In this document: piece by piece, positions 28,033 through 37,224 of the stretch | Layout: the number at the start of each line of letters is the position of its first letter | How positions within the stretch are numbered: the first letter of the stretch is position 1 | From: UPXZ01 sp964498765 | GTDB taxonomy: Bacteria > Bacteroidota > Bacteroidia > Bacteroidales > Paludibacteraceae | NCBI GenBank assembly: GCA_964498765.1 | Contig: CAZCIU010000001.1 | Location: 56,875 to 120,874, forward strand | Direction: 5' to 3' | DNA length: 64,000 nucleotides | Program-made: the position numbers and the translations under genes | Notes under the pieces: generated by a model | Seen by the model: only the letters and a program-made list of their open reading frames with translations | The model's database searches: none | Told to the model about the DNA's origin: nothing

Positions 28033-31000
28033 ATGAAAAGAAACATTTTAGCTTTTATAGTAATTTTATTTTTCTCTTACGCTATAAACGCACAAGTTTA
28101 TAAAACAATAAATATTGCAGAAGTTAATACACTATCAACATTACTTACTTCTCAAGAAAAATCTACTGTAACACATTTAACACTGACAGGTGTAATGGAT
28201 GCAAGAGATTTTAAAATAATACGTGACGAAATTCCCAATTTAGCAGAACTTGATCTACAAGGAGTAGTCATAAATGCATATACTGGCGATGGAGGAACCT
28301 CACCTTTTTATAACCCAAAATATCCGGCAGATGAATTACCCGCCTATTCATTTTACAACTTATCGACAGCAACTACAAAGCCTAATCTCATACTAGTAGT
28401 TTTGCCTAGTAACTTAAAATCTATTGGCATTGGAGCTTTTCTTTACTTGAAAAGCCTGAAATCTATAACTATACCAATTACTGTTACTGATATAAAAGAT
28501 AATGCATTTGAAGATTGCGATGCTCTTACAAATGTTGTTATACCTGAGAATGTAAAGACACTAGGTATTTCTGCTTTTAAAGGGTGTGATGGACTTACTG
28601 AAATTACTTTAGGAAAAAGTGTATCAGTACTCAGTATGCAAAGTTTTGTAGAATGTACTAATTTACGAACTGTGTATTCTCTTAACCCTGTGCCTCCAAC
28701 ACTTGGTAGTTTTGCATTTCAATTCACTTACCTCAATATAGTATATGTGCCTGTAAATGCAGTGAGCGCATATAAAAATGCTGCAGGATGGAATATCTAT
28801 AATATTGGTGTAAATGAATTAGTAACAATAGACGTACCAGAAGCTGGCGGTCTTCAATCGGCATTGGCTACAACAGGAATTTCTATTTCTACTATCGCTA
28901 AATTGAAAATTAAAGGTAATTTAAATAGTACTGATATTACTTATCTTAGAATGAATGCTTCTATTCTTACAGAATTAGATCTTTCAGAAGTAACATTTAC
29001 AAACAATGCGCTTCCGAATGGAGCTTTTAGAGATAAGGTTTCCTTAGCAACAATTAAACTCCCAGAATCGCTTGAATCTATCGGTGATTATGCATTTTCA
29101 TCTTGTACTAATCTCTCTTCAAACGTTCCACTTCCAGCCAATTTAAAAACGATTGGAAAATCTGCTTTCTACAATTGTAATAGAATGACTGGTAGTTTGA
29201 ATTTTCCTGCCAATTTGATTTCTATTGGAGAGTCAGCATTTCAGTCATGTACAAGTTTGTCCGGAAATATTTCATTTCCAGAAACGTTAGTTTCTATTGG
29301 TTCATCTGCTTTCAAAGGATGCAGTGGATTGACAGGTTCATTAATATTACCAAATTCTCTTACTACATTAGGTGCATATGCATTCCAAAATTGCACTGGA
29401 TTAAATGGAAGTTTACAACTCTCCACCCAATTAAATGTGATAAGCACTGGTGCTTTTGCCGGATGTTCAGGATTATCAGGTCCAATTAATGTTCCTGCTT
29501 CTGTAACAACAATCGAAGGATCAGCATTTTCAAATTGTATTAAGTTGACAGAGCTAAATCTTAGCAAGTTTGTAACAAGTATTGGTGGACAAGCATTTTA
29601 CAGATGTTATGGATTGTCTAAAATATCAACTCCAGCCGCTGTTCCTCCTACAATAACTTCATCTTCTTTTGAAGCTGTCAATAGAGGAATTCCTGTTGAA
29701 GTAAGTTATGGTTCAATCCAAGCATATAAAAGTGCTAGCTATTGGAATACATTTACAAATTTCGTTGAGGTTATTGAGACAAACAACTTGACTGTATACA
29801 GTGGATCGAATGGAAATGTAATGTTTAAAAATGAAATTGTTACATCTGGTACTACACTTGCAGTTGATAAAAACTCAAGTCATGTATTCACCTTTGCACC
29901 TGATCCGAATTTTGTAGTATTTACACTTTTATACAATGGTGTAAATGTATTGAATCAATTGATAAACAACCAATTTACTACACCGCTAATTACAGAAAAT
30001 AGTAAATTAGAAGTAACATTTGAAAAAGCTTATTCTGTTAATGTTCAAATTGCAAATGCAGAAGGTGGAACTGTATCAGAAAATGGAGTAAATTTAGTAA
30101 GTGGAAATAGTTTGATTGCTATGGAAGGAGAACAAAAAACATTTACTATAATGCCAAGTGCCGGATACTTCATAGAAAGTATTCAATATGGAGATGTAAA
30201 TATTCAACTTCCATTAACAAATAACCAATTTACAACCACTCCGATTACGAGTAATGTTCAATTAAATGTGAAGTTCAAAAAGATTACTTATGATATTTCT
30301 ATATTAGTAAATATAGGCGGTTCAGTCAAAGAAAATGGAGTTGAAATAGCAAATAATACTACATTAACTGTAGATCAAAATGCAGTGAAGACATTTACAA
30401 TAGCTCCAAATGCTGGATATGAATTAGATAGTATTCAATATGGCGCGGAAAAGGTAACGCTTAAAAACAATCAATTTACTACTCCGCCAATTAATGAGAA
30501 TAAATTATTACAAATAGCATTTAAAGAATCTCAACTCACTTATGATATTAGTTTTCAGATAGATCCTAATGGAATTGTAAAAGAAAATAATATCGCATTA
30601 TCGAATGCATCGACCCTTTCAGCAAAAGTAAATTCTGTTAAAACATTTACAATAACTCCAAACAACGGTTTTGTAATTGGAAAAGTTTTATATAATGGTA
30701 TAGACGTTACTAATCAACTAGTTAATGGCCAATATACTACAAATCCAATTGTGGAGACAGGGAAATTAGAAGTTATTTTTAAAGAAGTTACTTACAAAGT
30801 CTCAATTGTTATAGAAGGTGATGGAAAGATAAGCGAGAATGGAGTAGAAATTATTAATTCAGAAATTGAGGTGGCACCAGGTTCAGTGAAAGTATTTACG
30901 ATAACTGCTTCAACAGGCTATAAGGTAGATGAAGTCTATTTTGGCGGAAATAATGTAACATCTCAACTTATAAACAATCAATATACAACTAATCCAATTA

Positions 31001-33276
31001 ACGTAAACTCAGTGTTGAGTGTAAGGTTTATTAAAATGAATTTTGATTTGAAGATTCAGAAAAATATGGGTGGAGTTGTTAAAGAAAATAACGTATTAAT
31101 AGCTGATAATACAACTTTATCACTTAATGCTGAGGAGGTGAAAACGTTTACAATTCTTCCTGATCGTGGCTATGCAATAACATCTTTGAGGTATAATGGA
31201 CTTGATGTTTTATCTAAATTGACTAACAACACATATACAACTCCACCTGCACATGCAGATGCCATTTTAAGTGTTGGATTTGGTCAACCATTGAGTTATT
31301 TGTCTGTAGATATAGGAGAAGGTGGAAGTGTCGAAGCTAGCGGATTTTTTCCTCCGACTGATATAGTACAACTTGGGTCAACTACTACATTTACAATCAT
31401 ACCTGATCCTGGATATTTAATAGAATCGTTGGTATATGACAATGTGAATGTATTGTCTCAAATGGTAGGCAATAATTATACTACTCCTCCTGCTGATAAA
31501 GAGGTTTCAACACTAATCGTAAGGTTTAAGAAAATGCCATCAATTACTATTCAAAAGAATGCAGGTGGTACCATTACTTACAACAATACAATCCTAGAAA
31601 ATGATACTGTTCTTACAATTAATGATGGTCAAACTAGAACTTTCACAATTTTACCGGACACGGGATACCAAGTTGATACATTGTATTTTGGAGGTGTTGA
31701 AGTAACTGATAAAATAGAGAATAATACATTCACAACAGGAATTATAACTGATAATCAAGTTTTGAGAGTGGTATTCAAAAGACATGGATTTGGAATAAAT
31801 ATTTTATATTCTGAGTTTGGTGTCATTAAAGACGGAGAAAATGTTCTTCCAAACGATACAACAATATCAGTAGATTATGGCAGTGTGAAGCAGTTCGAAA
31901 TAATACCTGACACAGGCTATGAAATTGATACGCTATTCTTTGGAAATAAAGATCTAACTGAAAAACTTGAGGCAAATATCTTTACTACAGATTCAATAAA
32001 ATCAAATGATACACTCAAGGTTGTTTTCAAAAAGCAAGTATTTGAAATTGCTATTTATCGCTCTGTAGGAGGTTCTATTGAAATTGGAGAAAATGTGTTA
32101 TCAAACGACACTACGATTTCGGCAGAATATGGTGTAAATGTGGAATTTGAAATTATTCCTGATGTAGGGTATGAAATTGATACACTTTACTTTGGTAGTG
32201 AGAATGTGATTGAAAAGCTTGAAGCTAATATCTTTACTACAGATTCGATTAAATCAAATGATACGCTTAAAGTTGTTTTCAAGAAACAAGAATTCAAAAT
32301 AACAGTATATCATTCAGAAGGTGGTTCTATTAAATATGGAGAGGTTGTTTTGTCAAATGACACAACTGTTTCTGCAGAATACGGCACTATTCAGGAGTTT
32401 GAGATAATTCCAGACGTAGGGTATGAAGTTGATACGCTTTATTTTGGAAATGAAAATATGATTGATCAGATTGAAGCGAATATTTTTACAACGGATACTA
32501 TCAAATCAAATAATACTCTTAAAGTTGTTTTCAAGAAACAAGTGTTTGAAATCAATATTTCACAAACTGCGGGTGGTACTATTCAATATGGCGAAAGTTT
32601 GTTGTCAAATGACACAATCATTTCTGCAGAATATGGCACTATAATGCAATTTATATTGATCCCAGAAACAGGTTATGAGGTTGATACAATTTACTTTGAG
32701 AATGGTTATGCGATTAAACCTATTACATCAAATGTCTATACTACAGATTCTATCAAGTCGAACGATACACTTAAAGTTGTTTTCAAAAAGCAAGAATTTG
32801 AAATAACAATTAACTCCGGTGAAGGTGGTAAAGTTAAGCTTAATGATGAGATTTTAGCGGATCAATCGATTGTTAAGGCTGATTATGGATCAGAAATAGA
32901 ATTCATTATTGTGGCAAATAAGGGCTTTAAAATTGATAAAATAAGCTACAATGGACAAAGCGTGGGAGTTGCTTCAGATAGTCTTTCTTATTCTATTAGT
33001 GCAATTGATAAAGATGGTGTACTTGAAGTAACGTTTAAAAATGCAACTTCAGTAGAAACTCTTACAAATCCTAATGATATAAAAGTATATACTGTTGAAA
33101 GTGGAATTGCTGTTGATGGAGTTGCTGCAGGTGAAATAATCAGAGTGTTTACACTCAGTGGTGTTCAGGTTGTGAATACAAAGGCAATTGGAGAATCAAT
33201 CGTAATTCCAATGGAGAAAAGAAATGTTTATTTAGTGAATATTAAAGGCAGGACATTTAAAGTTATTTTGAAATAA
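28033..33276 (+). CDS. giant surface repeat protein: BspA-like LRRs plus 13 InlB-type repeats
   Basis: The ATG at 28033 (MKRNILAFIVILFFSYAINAQ, a signal peptide) gives 1747 residues; the frame extends 37 codons upstream but that part is not signal-like. Residues about 30-580 are BspA-like leucine-rich repeats with the motifs LPxNLKSIGxxAFxxC and the capping segment VYVPVNAVSAYK. Residues about 583-1670 are 13 units of about 84 residues of divergent InlB-B-repeat type: GGxVxENG, KTFTIxPxxGYxIDSLxYG, NNxFTTxPI, LxVxFKK. The last about 70 residues (VFTLSGVQVVN, YLVNIKGRTFKVILK) look like a T9SS-type C-terminal sorting domain. It is probably an adhesin or matrix-binding protein on the cell surface; the ligand is unknown. 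Confidence 0.85.
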   Translation: MKRNILAFIVILFFSYAINAQVYKTINIAEVNTLSTLLTSQEKSTVTHLTLTGVMDARDFKIIRDEIPNLAELDLQGVVINAYTGDGGTSPFYNPKYPADELPAYSFYNLSTATTKPNLILVVLPSNLKSIGIGAFLYLKSLKSITIPITVTDIKDNAFEDCDALTNVVIPENVKTLGISAFKGCDGLTEITLGKSVSVLSMQSFVECTNLRTVYSLNPVPPTLGSFAFQFTYLNIVYVPVNAVSAYKNAAGWNIYNIGVNELVTIDVPEAGGLQSALATTGISISTIAKLKIKGNLNSTDITYLRMNASILTELDLSEVTFTNNALPNGAFRDKVSLATIKLPESLESIGDYAFSSCTNLSSNVPLPANLKTIGKSAFYNCNRMTGSLNFPANLISIGESAFQSCTSLSGNISFPETLVSIGSSAFKGCSGLTGSLILPNSLTTLGAYAFQNCTGLNGSLQLSTQLNVISTGAFAGCSGLSGPINVPASVTTIEGSAFSNCIKLTELNLSKFVTSIGGQAFYRCYGLSKISTPAAVPPTITSSSFEAVNRGIPVEVSYGSIQAYKSASYWNTFTNFVEVIETNNLTVYSGSNGNVMFKNEIVTSGTTLAVDKNSSHVFTFAPDPNFVVFTLLYNGVNVLNQLINNQFTTPLITENSKLEVTFEKAYSVNVQIANAEGGTVSENGVNLVSGNSLIAMEGEQKTFTIMPSAGYFIESIQYGDVNIQLPLTNNQFTTTPITSNVQLNVKFKKITYDISILVNIGGSVKENGVEIANNTTLTVDQNAVKTFTIAPNAGYELDSIQYGAEKVTLKNNQFTTPPINENKLLQIAFKESQLTYDISFQIDPNGIVKENNIALSNASTLSAKVNSVKTFTITPNNGFVIGKVLYNGIDVTNQLVNGQYTTNPIVETGKLEVIFKEVTYKVSIVIEGDGKISENGVEIINSEIEVAPGSVKVFTITASTGYKVDEVYFGGNNVTSQLINNQYTTNPINVNSVLSVRFIKMNFDLKIQKNMGGVVKENNVLIADNTTLSLNAEEVKTFTILPDRGYAITSLRYNGLDVLSKLTNNTYTTPPAHADAILSVGFGQPLSYLSVDIGEGGSVEASGFFPPTDIVQLGSTTTFTIIPDPGYLIESLVYDNVNVLSQMVGNNYTTPPADKEVSTLIVRFKKMPSITIQKNAGGTITYNNTILENDTVLTINDGQTRTFTILPDTGYQVDTLYFGGVEVTDKIENNTFTTGIITDNQVLRVVFKRHGFGINILYSEFGVIKDGENVLPNDTTISVDYGSVKQFEIIPDTGYEIDTLFFGNKDLTEKLEANIFTTDSIKSNDTLKVVFKKQVFEIAIYRSVGGSIEIGENVLSNDTTISAEYGVNVEFEIIPDVGYEIDTLYFGSENVIEKLEANIFTTDSIKSNDTLKVVFKKQEFKITVYHSEGGSIKYGEVVLSNDTTVSAEYGTIQEFEIIPDVGYEVDTLYFGNENMIDQIEANIFTTDTIKSNNTLKVVFKKQVFEINISQTAGGTIQYGESLLSNDTIISAEYGTIMQFILIPETGYEVDTIYFENGYAIKPITSNVYTTDSIKSNDTLKVVFKKQEFEITINSGEGGKVKLNDEILADQSIVKADYGSEIEFIIVANKGFKIDKISYNGQSVGVASDSLSYSISAIDKDGVLEVTFKNATSVETLTNPNDIKVYTVESGIAVDGVAAGEIIRVFTLSGVQVVNTKAIGESIVIPMEKRNVYLVNIKGRTFKVILK
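31795..32806 (+). repeat. near-identical repeat units 9-12 of the surface protein
   Basis: Four consecutive coding units share nearly the same DNA around FTTDSIKSNDTLKVVFKKQ (19 residues), unlike the older divergent units. This indicates recent tandem duplication within the gene. Confidence 0.8.
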
Positions 33277-33322
33277 TTTCCTGTGAAATGATTTAAGACT
33301 AATTAAACAAGCCAAAATAAAG

Positions 33323-33352
33323 AAACGGAGAATGATTTCATTCTCCGTTTTG
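33323..33352 (+). terminator. terminator of the repeat-protein gene
   Basis: A 13-bp stem (33323-33335 with 33338-33350) made from AAACGGAGAATGA and its complement, followed by T-rich sequence. Confidence 0.75.
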
Positions 33353-33381
33353 TATTTTAAAAATTCGCAAAAAGCTTTTTT

Positions 33382-34062
33382 CTAAACTTCTTTAATTTTA
33401 AATGGATTATAAGAAATATCATCATCGTACACGTCCTCTTCCTCTTTCTTTTTCACCCATTTTACAATTCTATTGGTGAAAGGCAGAATGATGATTTCAT
33501 ATGCCGTTTTCATTCCGGTTTGTGTAAGCATCAGCACCCAAAGATCGTTGTTAGGAATAACCCCATAGAAAGCAATGGTGAAAAACACAAGCGAGTCGGC
33601 ACCTTCTCCCACAAACGTAGAAATAACGGCTCTAAGTGAAAAATTACGTCCTTTTTGCATGATTTTCATGCGGCTCATCACGTAAGCATTCAGAAATGAT
33701 CCCACTAAAAATGCGACAAAACTTGCCAACGTAATCCGCATGGTGTTGCCCATAACCAACGAAAATGCTTCCTGATGGGTGAAGTTTTCTGAACCAGGTA
33801 CAGCGATACTCAATCTGAAAACGGCAACAGCCAGAAAATTCATCAGAAAACCGTACCAGATAATCAGACGTGCTTTCCGATAGCCCCAGACTTCAGCTAT
33901 GATGTCATTTACGATGTATGAAATCGGGAAAATCAGTAAGCCGGCTGTGGCTTGGATGGGTCCGATCTGGATAAGTTTCTGCTCAACGATGTTGGCTACA
34001 ATCAGGCAGGTGGTAAATAAAAGCCCACTCACTAAGTAGGCAACTGAAACTTGTTTTTTCAT
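33382..34062 (-). CDS. queuosine precursor transporter (YhhQ/VUT family)
   Basis: I chose the ATG at 34062 (MKKQVSVAYLVSG), giving 226 residues; the frame extends 12 codons further but with a basic, non-family N-terminus. The family imports the queuosine precursor preQ0 or preQ1 across the inner membrane. At least six TM segments are visible. Family traits include ANIVEQKLIQIG, FPISYIVNDIIAEVWGYRKA and the late FVGEGADSLVFFTIAFYG. The C-terminus is charged (KKKEEEDVYDDD). It lies after the rnpA-yidD pair on the same strand, with a 103-bp gap. The substrate is inferred from the family. Confidence 0.9.
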   Translation of the reverse strand: MKKQVSVAYLVSGLLFTTCLIVANIVEQKLIQIGPIQATAGLLIFPISYIVNDIIAEVWGYRKARLIIWYGFLMNFLAVAVFRLSIAVPGSENFTHQEAFSLVMGNTMRITLASFVAFLVGSFLNAYVMSRMKIMQKGRNFSLRAVISTFVGEGADSLVFFTIAFYGVIPNNDLWVLMLTQTGMKTAYEIIILPFTNRIVKWVKKKEEEDVYDDDISYNPFKIKEV

Positions 34063-34165
34063 TTGTTTTCTTGTTTTTTTTACGTGGTACTCAAGCACAC
34101 GCGCCGTTAACGGCTGTTATTAAATGAATGATTATAATGTTTGCAGAGTGTAGGTTCTGCGTGTT

Positions 34166-34447
34166 TTATTCAGATTTCTCGTTTTGGTTTGTTTCTATAT
34201 TCTTCCAATGAAACTTTTCCGGAACGGGATCATACCCACTTCCACCCCAAGGATGACAGCTCAAAATCCGTTTGGCAGCCAACCATCCTCCTTTCAGAAC
34301 ACCGTGTTTTTTCACTGCTTCAATGGCATAAGCCGAGCAAGTTGGGGTATATCTGCACGATGGTGGAGTTAGCGGCGAAATTGCGTAGCGGTAGAAATAA
34401 ACCGGAAGCAATACGATAAACTCAATGACCTTTTTAACCGTTTTCAT
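34166..34447 (-). CDS. yidD: membrane protein insertion efficiency factor
   Basis: This 93-residue YidD-family protein carries the diagnostic cysteine motifs: PPSCRYTPTCSAYA (about residues 28-41) and the later LSCHPWGGSGYDPVP. An amphipathic N-terminal helix (VIEFIVLLPVYFYRYAISP) targets the inner face of the membrane, where it assists YidC in inserting proteins. It overlaps the 3' end of rnpA by 14 bp, the usual arrangement in bacteria. Confidence 0.95.
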   Translation of the reverse strand: MKTVKKVIEFIVLLPVYFYRYAISPLTPPSCRYTPTCSAYAIEAVKKHGVLKGGWLAAKRILSCHPWGGSGYDPVPEKFHWKNIETNQNEKSE

Positions 34448-34847
34448 CGGGCTTTTGAGTTTTTTCAGTGATAGTTTTCATTAATCTTTCCAATGTCTTT
34501 TGCATCTTATTATTCATTTCAGAATAAGGCATTATTTCATCCGAAATATATTGAAATGCAAGATGCAATCTTAAGTCATTTTCACTGATAAGTTCAATTA
34601 GTTGACTTTTATTCAAACGATATGTTTCTCGCATTAAGCGCTTTACGCGATTTCGGTCAACAGCTTTCTTAAATTTCTTTTTTGAAACACTAACCATCGC
34701 CCTTACAGGGATGTCTTCAGCTTCGTCATTTACCAAAATGTAAACAATCCTAAAAGGGTAAGAAACAAACGCATTTCCCTGAGTGTGAAGTTTTTCAATG
34801 GATTTCACACCACACAAATGTTCGGATTTAGGAAATGTGTTGTTCAT
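34434..34847 (-). CDS. rnpA: ribonuclease P protein component
   Basis: RnpA is the protein subunit of RNase P, which matures the 5' ends of tRNAs. I chose the ATG at 34847 (MNNTFPKSEHLCG), giving 137 residues; an earlier ATG at 34883 adds a hydrophobic stretch that is not family-like. The signature RNRVKRLMRE follows KKAVD at about residues 69-83. The FPKSEHL start is typical of Bacteroidetes. It overlaps yidD and follows hemD by 66 bp. Confidence 0.93.
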   Translation of the reverse strand: MNNTFPKSEHLCGVKSIEKLHTQGNAFVSYPFRIVYILVNDEAEDIPVRAMVSVSKKKFKKAVDRNRVKRLMRETYRLNKSQLIELISENDLRLHLAFQYISDEIMPYSEMNNKMQKTLERLMKTITEKTQKPDENG

Positions 34848-34913
34848 ATAAAAGAAATATCCCAAAAGTACAAAAATTAGCACAATTGGGATATTTTATC
34901 TTAGAATTTATAC

Positions 34914-35675
34914 TTATTTCTTTCCGTTTGCTTTTTTGTCCTCTTTCAAGTGGTTTTCAAGTGCCATTGTCATAGATGGAAATCCGGGAGCCGGAGCTTC
35001 CAAATCCAATCTTAAACCTGCTTCTTTCACAGCAAATGCCGTATTTGTACCCAAACAACCGATTTGAATTTCTCCTTGAACAAAATTTGGATCGTTCTCG
35101 AATAGCGATTTAATACCCGCCGGACTAAAGAAAATCAGCATGTCGTAAGCTTTTAATTCCTCAGGAGAAATCTGATTACTCACGGTTTTATACATAATTG
35201 CCTGTGCAAATGTAATTTTCGAATTTTCGAGAATTGACATTGTTTCTTCGTTACGAACGTCAGAAGTTACATATAAAAAATTCTCATCAGCATGTTTGTT
35301 TAGCAGCACTGGTAAATCTGAGAATTTCCCTGTCTGAGTAAAGAAAATTTTCCGTTTTCTGTACTGAATGTACTTTTGTAGATACAATGCAACAGTTTCA
35401 GACACACAAAAATATTTCATTGTTTCCGGAACTGTAACTCTCATTTCTTCACAAAGGCGGAAAAAATGATCAATTCCGTGACGCGCATTGAAAATAATGG
35501 CCGAATGATCCAAAATATTAATACGCTGCGTTCTGAATTCTTTAGCCAAAATTGGCTCCACTTTTATAAAAGGGCGAAAATCTATCTTTACATTATATTT
35601 GTCAATAATGTCATAGTAAGGTGATTTCTCCGTTTGAGGTTGTGGTTGAGAAATAAGTATTCTTTTGATTTTCAA
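34914..35675 (-). CDS. hemD: uroporphyrinogen-III synthase family protein
   Basis: This 253-residue HEM4-fold protein should cyclise hydroxymethylbilane to uroporphyrinogen III in tetrapyrrole synthesis. Two alternating lobes are recognisable: the first with ILISQPQP and a conserved AIIFNARHGIDHFF at about residues 57-71, the second with FFSPAGIKSLFENDP and GCLGTNTAFAVKEAG (about 175-210). HemD is poorly conserved, but the position between DUF4271 and rnpA is the usual Bacteroidetes context. Family call is good; activity has not been inferred from residues, because the family lacks strict catalytic ones. Confidence 0.88.
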   Translation of the reverse strand: MKIKRILISQPQPQTEKSPYYDIIDKYNVKIDFRPFIKVEPILAKEFRTQRINILDHSAIIFNARHGIDHFFRLCEEMRVTVPETMKYFCVSETVALYLQKYIQYRKRKIFFTQTGKFSDLPVLLNKHADENFLYVTSDVRNEETMSILENSKITFAQAIMYKTVSNQISPEELKAYDMLIFFSPAGIKSLFENDPNFVQGEIQIGCLGTNTAFAVKEAGLRLDLEAPAPGFPSMTMALENHLKEDKKANGKK

Positions 35676-35701
35676 AACTTTATACTTTTATATTAAACAA
35701 A

Positions 35702-36508
35702 TTAAATAAATTTCTGACTTAGCCGAATTAGATAGAGTATCGGCAAAATTTCGAGCGTGCAAAGATACAAAAAAATATAGAACAAAGCTATAGGTTTCGT
35801 GAAAAATATTTGGAATATTTTAATAATGAGGAAGATATAGAAAAGTCCAGCGAAAATTAAGCCGATTATTTTCAATGGATTTTCCCATTCTACAGGCTGG
35901 TAAGTGTTCAAAATTAAAATTGGGAAAACAATAATTGCCAACACATTTAGCAGACTAAAATACATATTTTTATAATTCCTGGTTATCTTTCGATTGAAAA
36001 AAGTATTACCTACAATTTCGAAAAGGATATGTTTTACAATATAAAAAAGCGCAAAAGCTCCGCTAAAAAGTAAAAATGTAGTAAAATTGAAATTGTATGG
36101 TTTCACAAAAACAGCTTCGTAAGAAAGCAATGCGAAAACTGAAATTGTAAAAATTGTGATTAAAATCTGAAAATAGGCGATATTTGCTGTTGGAGTTACA
36201 ATCAGGTTTACCGTCTCTTTACGCGAAAAAAACGATTTGAAATTTTGTACAAAAGTTCCGGCAGACTGAATTATTCCGGTAACCAGAAAAATAAATAATG
36301 CAGCAATTACAATAAAAACCCAATTTTCATTCGATGGAAACGAAGGTAAAGCAATACCTTCCATACCTGAAGGAATTGGAGCGACAATTGCCTTTAGCGT
36401 ATCAACCATAGCCAATGAATCCTGAACATTCAAAGAGTCAAGAATGCTCAAACTGTCCGTTTTCATCGGGCTAATTGTGTCGATATTATGTTGAATGCTG
36501 TCAGGCAT
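35702..36508 (-). CDS. DUF4271 membrane protein
   Basis: This 268-residue inner-membrane protein has a soluble, Asp/Ser-rich N-terminus (about 1-60) followed by around seven hydrophobic segments starting at NWVFIVIAALFIFLVTG. It matches the DUF4271 family by its topology and by its fixed place before hemD in Bacteroidetes. No motif suggests transport or catalysis. The 26-bp gap to hemD suggests co-transcription. Function is unknown. Confidence 0.8.
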   Translation of the reverse strand: MPDSIQHNIDTISPMKTDSLSILDSLNVQDSLAMVDTLKAIVAPIPSGMEGIALPSFPSNENWVFIVIAALFIFLVTGIIQSAGTFVQNFKSFFSRKETVNLIVTPTANIAYFQILITIFTISVFALLSYEAVFVKPYNFNFTTFLLFSGAFALFYIVKHILFEIVGNTFFNRKITRNYKNMYFSLLNVLAIIVFPILILNTYQPVEWENPLKIIGLIFAGLFYIFLIIKIFQIFFTKPIALFYIFLYLCTLEILPILYLIRLSQKFI

Positions 36509-36548
36509 TTATTACTGATTTCAATTAAATAATTTGATTTTGTAAGAA

Positions 36549-37130
36549 TTAAATCTTTGCAAATTTACGCATATTTTCGTGAACAGTTACGGCATTTTGA
36601 AAGGCGCTCAGCACTTCATCGGCATCGGTGACAACATTCCACATTTCCAAATGCTGCGGACGCATAAAAAGTTCGTCAGCTGCCTGTTGAAATTGCGCCA
36701 AAAGATGCGTATAATAACCGTTTACATTGACTATTACGATAGGTTGTGAATGAATACCGAGCTGTTTCCAGGTTATCATTTCAAGAAGTTCTTCCATCGT
36801 TCCACATCCGCCGGGAAGTGCCACCACAGCATCTGCCAGTTCGGCCATTTTCTCTTTCCGTTCGTGCATCGTTTCGGTGAGAACCAGCTCAGTCAAACCG
36901 TTGTGCTGCCATTCCACTTCCACCATAAAACGTGGTATCACACCCGTAACTCGTCCGCCATTTTCCAGCACACTATCCGCCAGCACTCCCATTAATCCCA
37001 CAGATCCTCCACCGTAAACGAGTTCCAAATCGTTTTCAGCAAGAATTTTCCCCAATTTTCGGGCAGTTTCTACATATTGCGAATTAACTTTGCTGCTCGA
37101 AGCACAATATACACAGACTTTTTTTATCAT
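36549..37130 (-). CDS. LOG family protein (cytokinin riboside 5'-monophosphate phosphoribohydrolase type)
   Basis: This 193-residue TIGR00730/LOG-like Rossmann-fold protein opens with VCVYCASSS at residues 5-13. It has the family signature PGGCGTMEE (about 105-113) preceded by an ETMHERK segment. Family enzymes hydrolyse nucleoside 5'-monophosphates to base and ribose-5-phosphate; in bacteria the physiological substrate is often unclear. It lies 40 bp upstream of the DUF4271 gene and is probably the first gene of that run. Confidence 0.93.
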   Translation of the reverse strand: MIKKVCVYCASSSKVNSQYVETARKLGKILAENDLELVYGGGSVGLMGVLADSVLENGGRVTGVIPRFMVEVEWQHNGLTELVLTETMHERKEKMAELADAVVALPGGCGTMEELLEMITWKQLGIHSQPIVIVNVNGYYTHLLAQFQQAADELFMRPQHLEMWNVVTDADEVLSAFQNAVTVHENMRKFAKI

Positions 37131-37166
37131 TTTTTAGTTGATGAGTAATCAAGATTTTCAAATTAT

Positions 37167-37199
37167 TTGCAAAAATACGGTTTTCTTTCCGTATTTTTG
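37167..37199 (+). promoter_or_regulatory. promoter of the epimerase-like gene
   Basis: TTG (37167-37169), a 22-nt spacer and TATTTTTG (37192-37199) lie 25 bp before the chosen ATG at 37225. Confidence 0.55.
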
Positions 37200-37224
37200 A
37201 TTGAAAAATAAAGTTTTAGAAATA

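Noticed and set aside
31795..32806. CRISPR-like or intergenic repeat in the surface gene
   Set aside because: The units stay in one reading frame and encode InlB-type domains.
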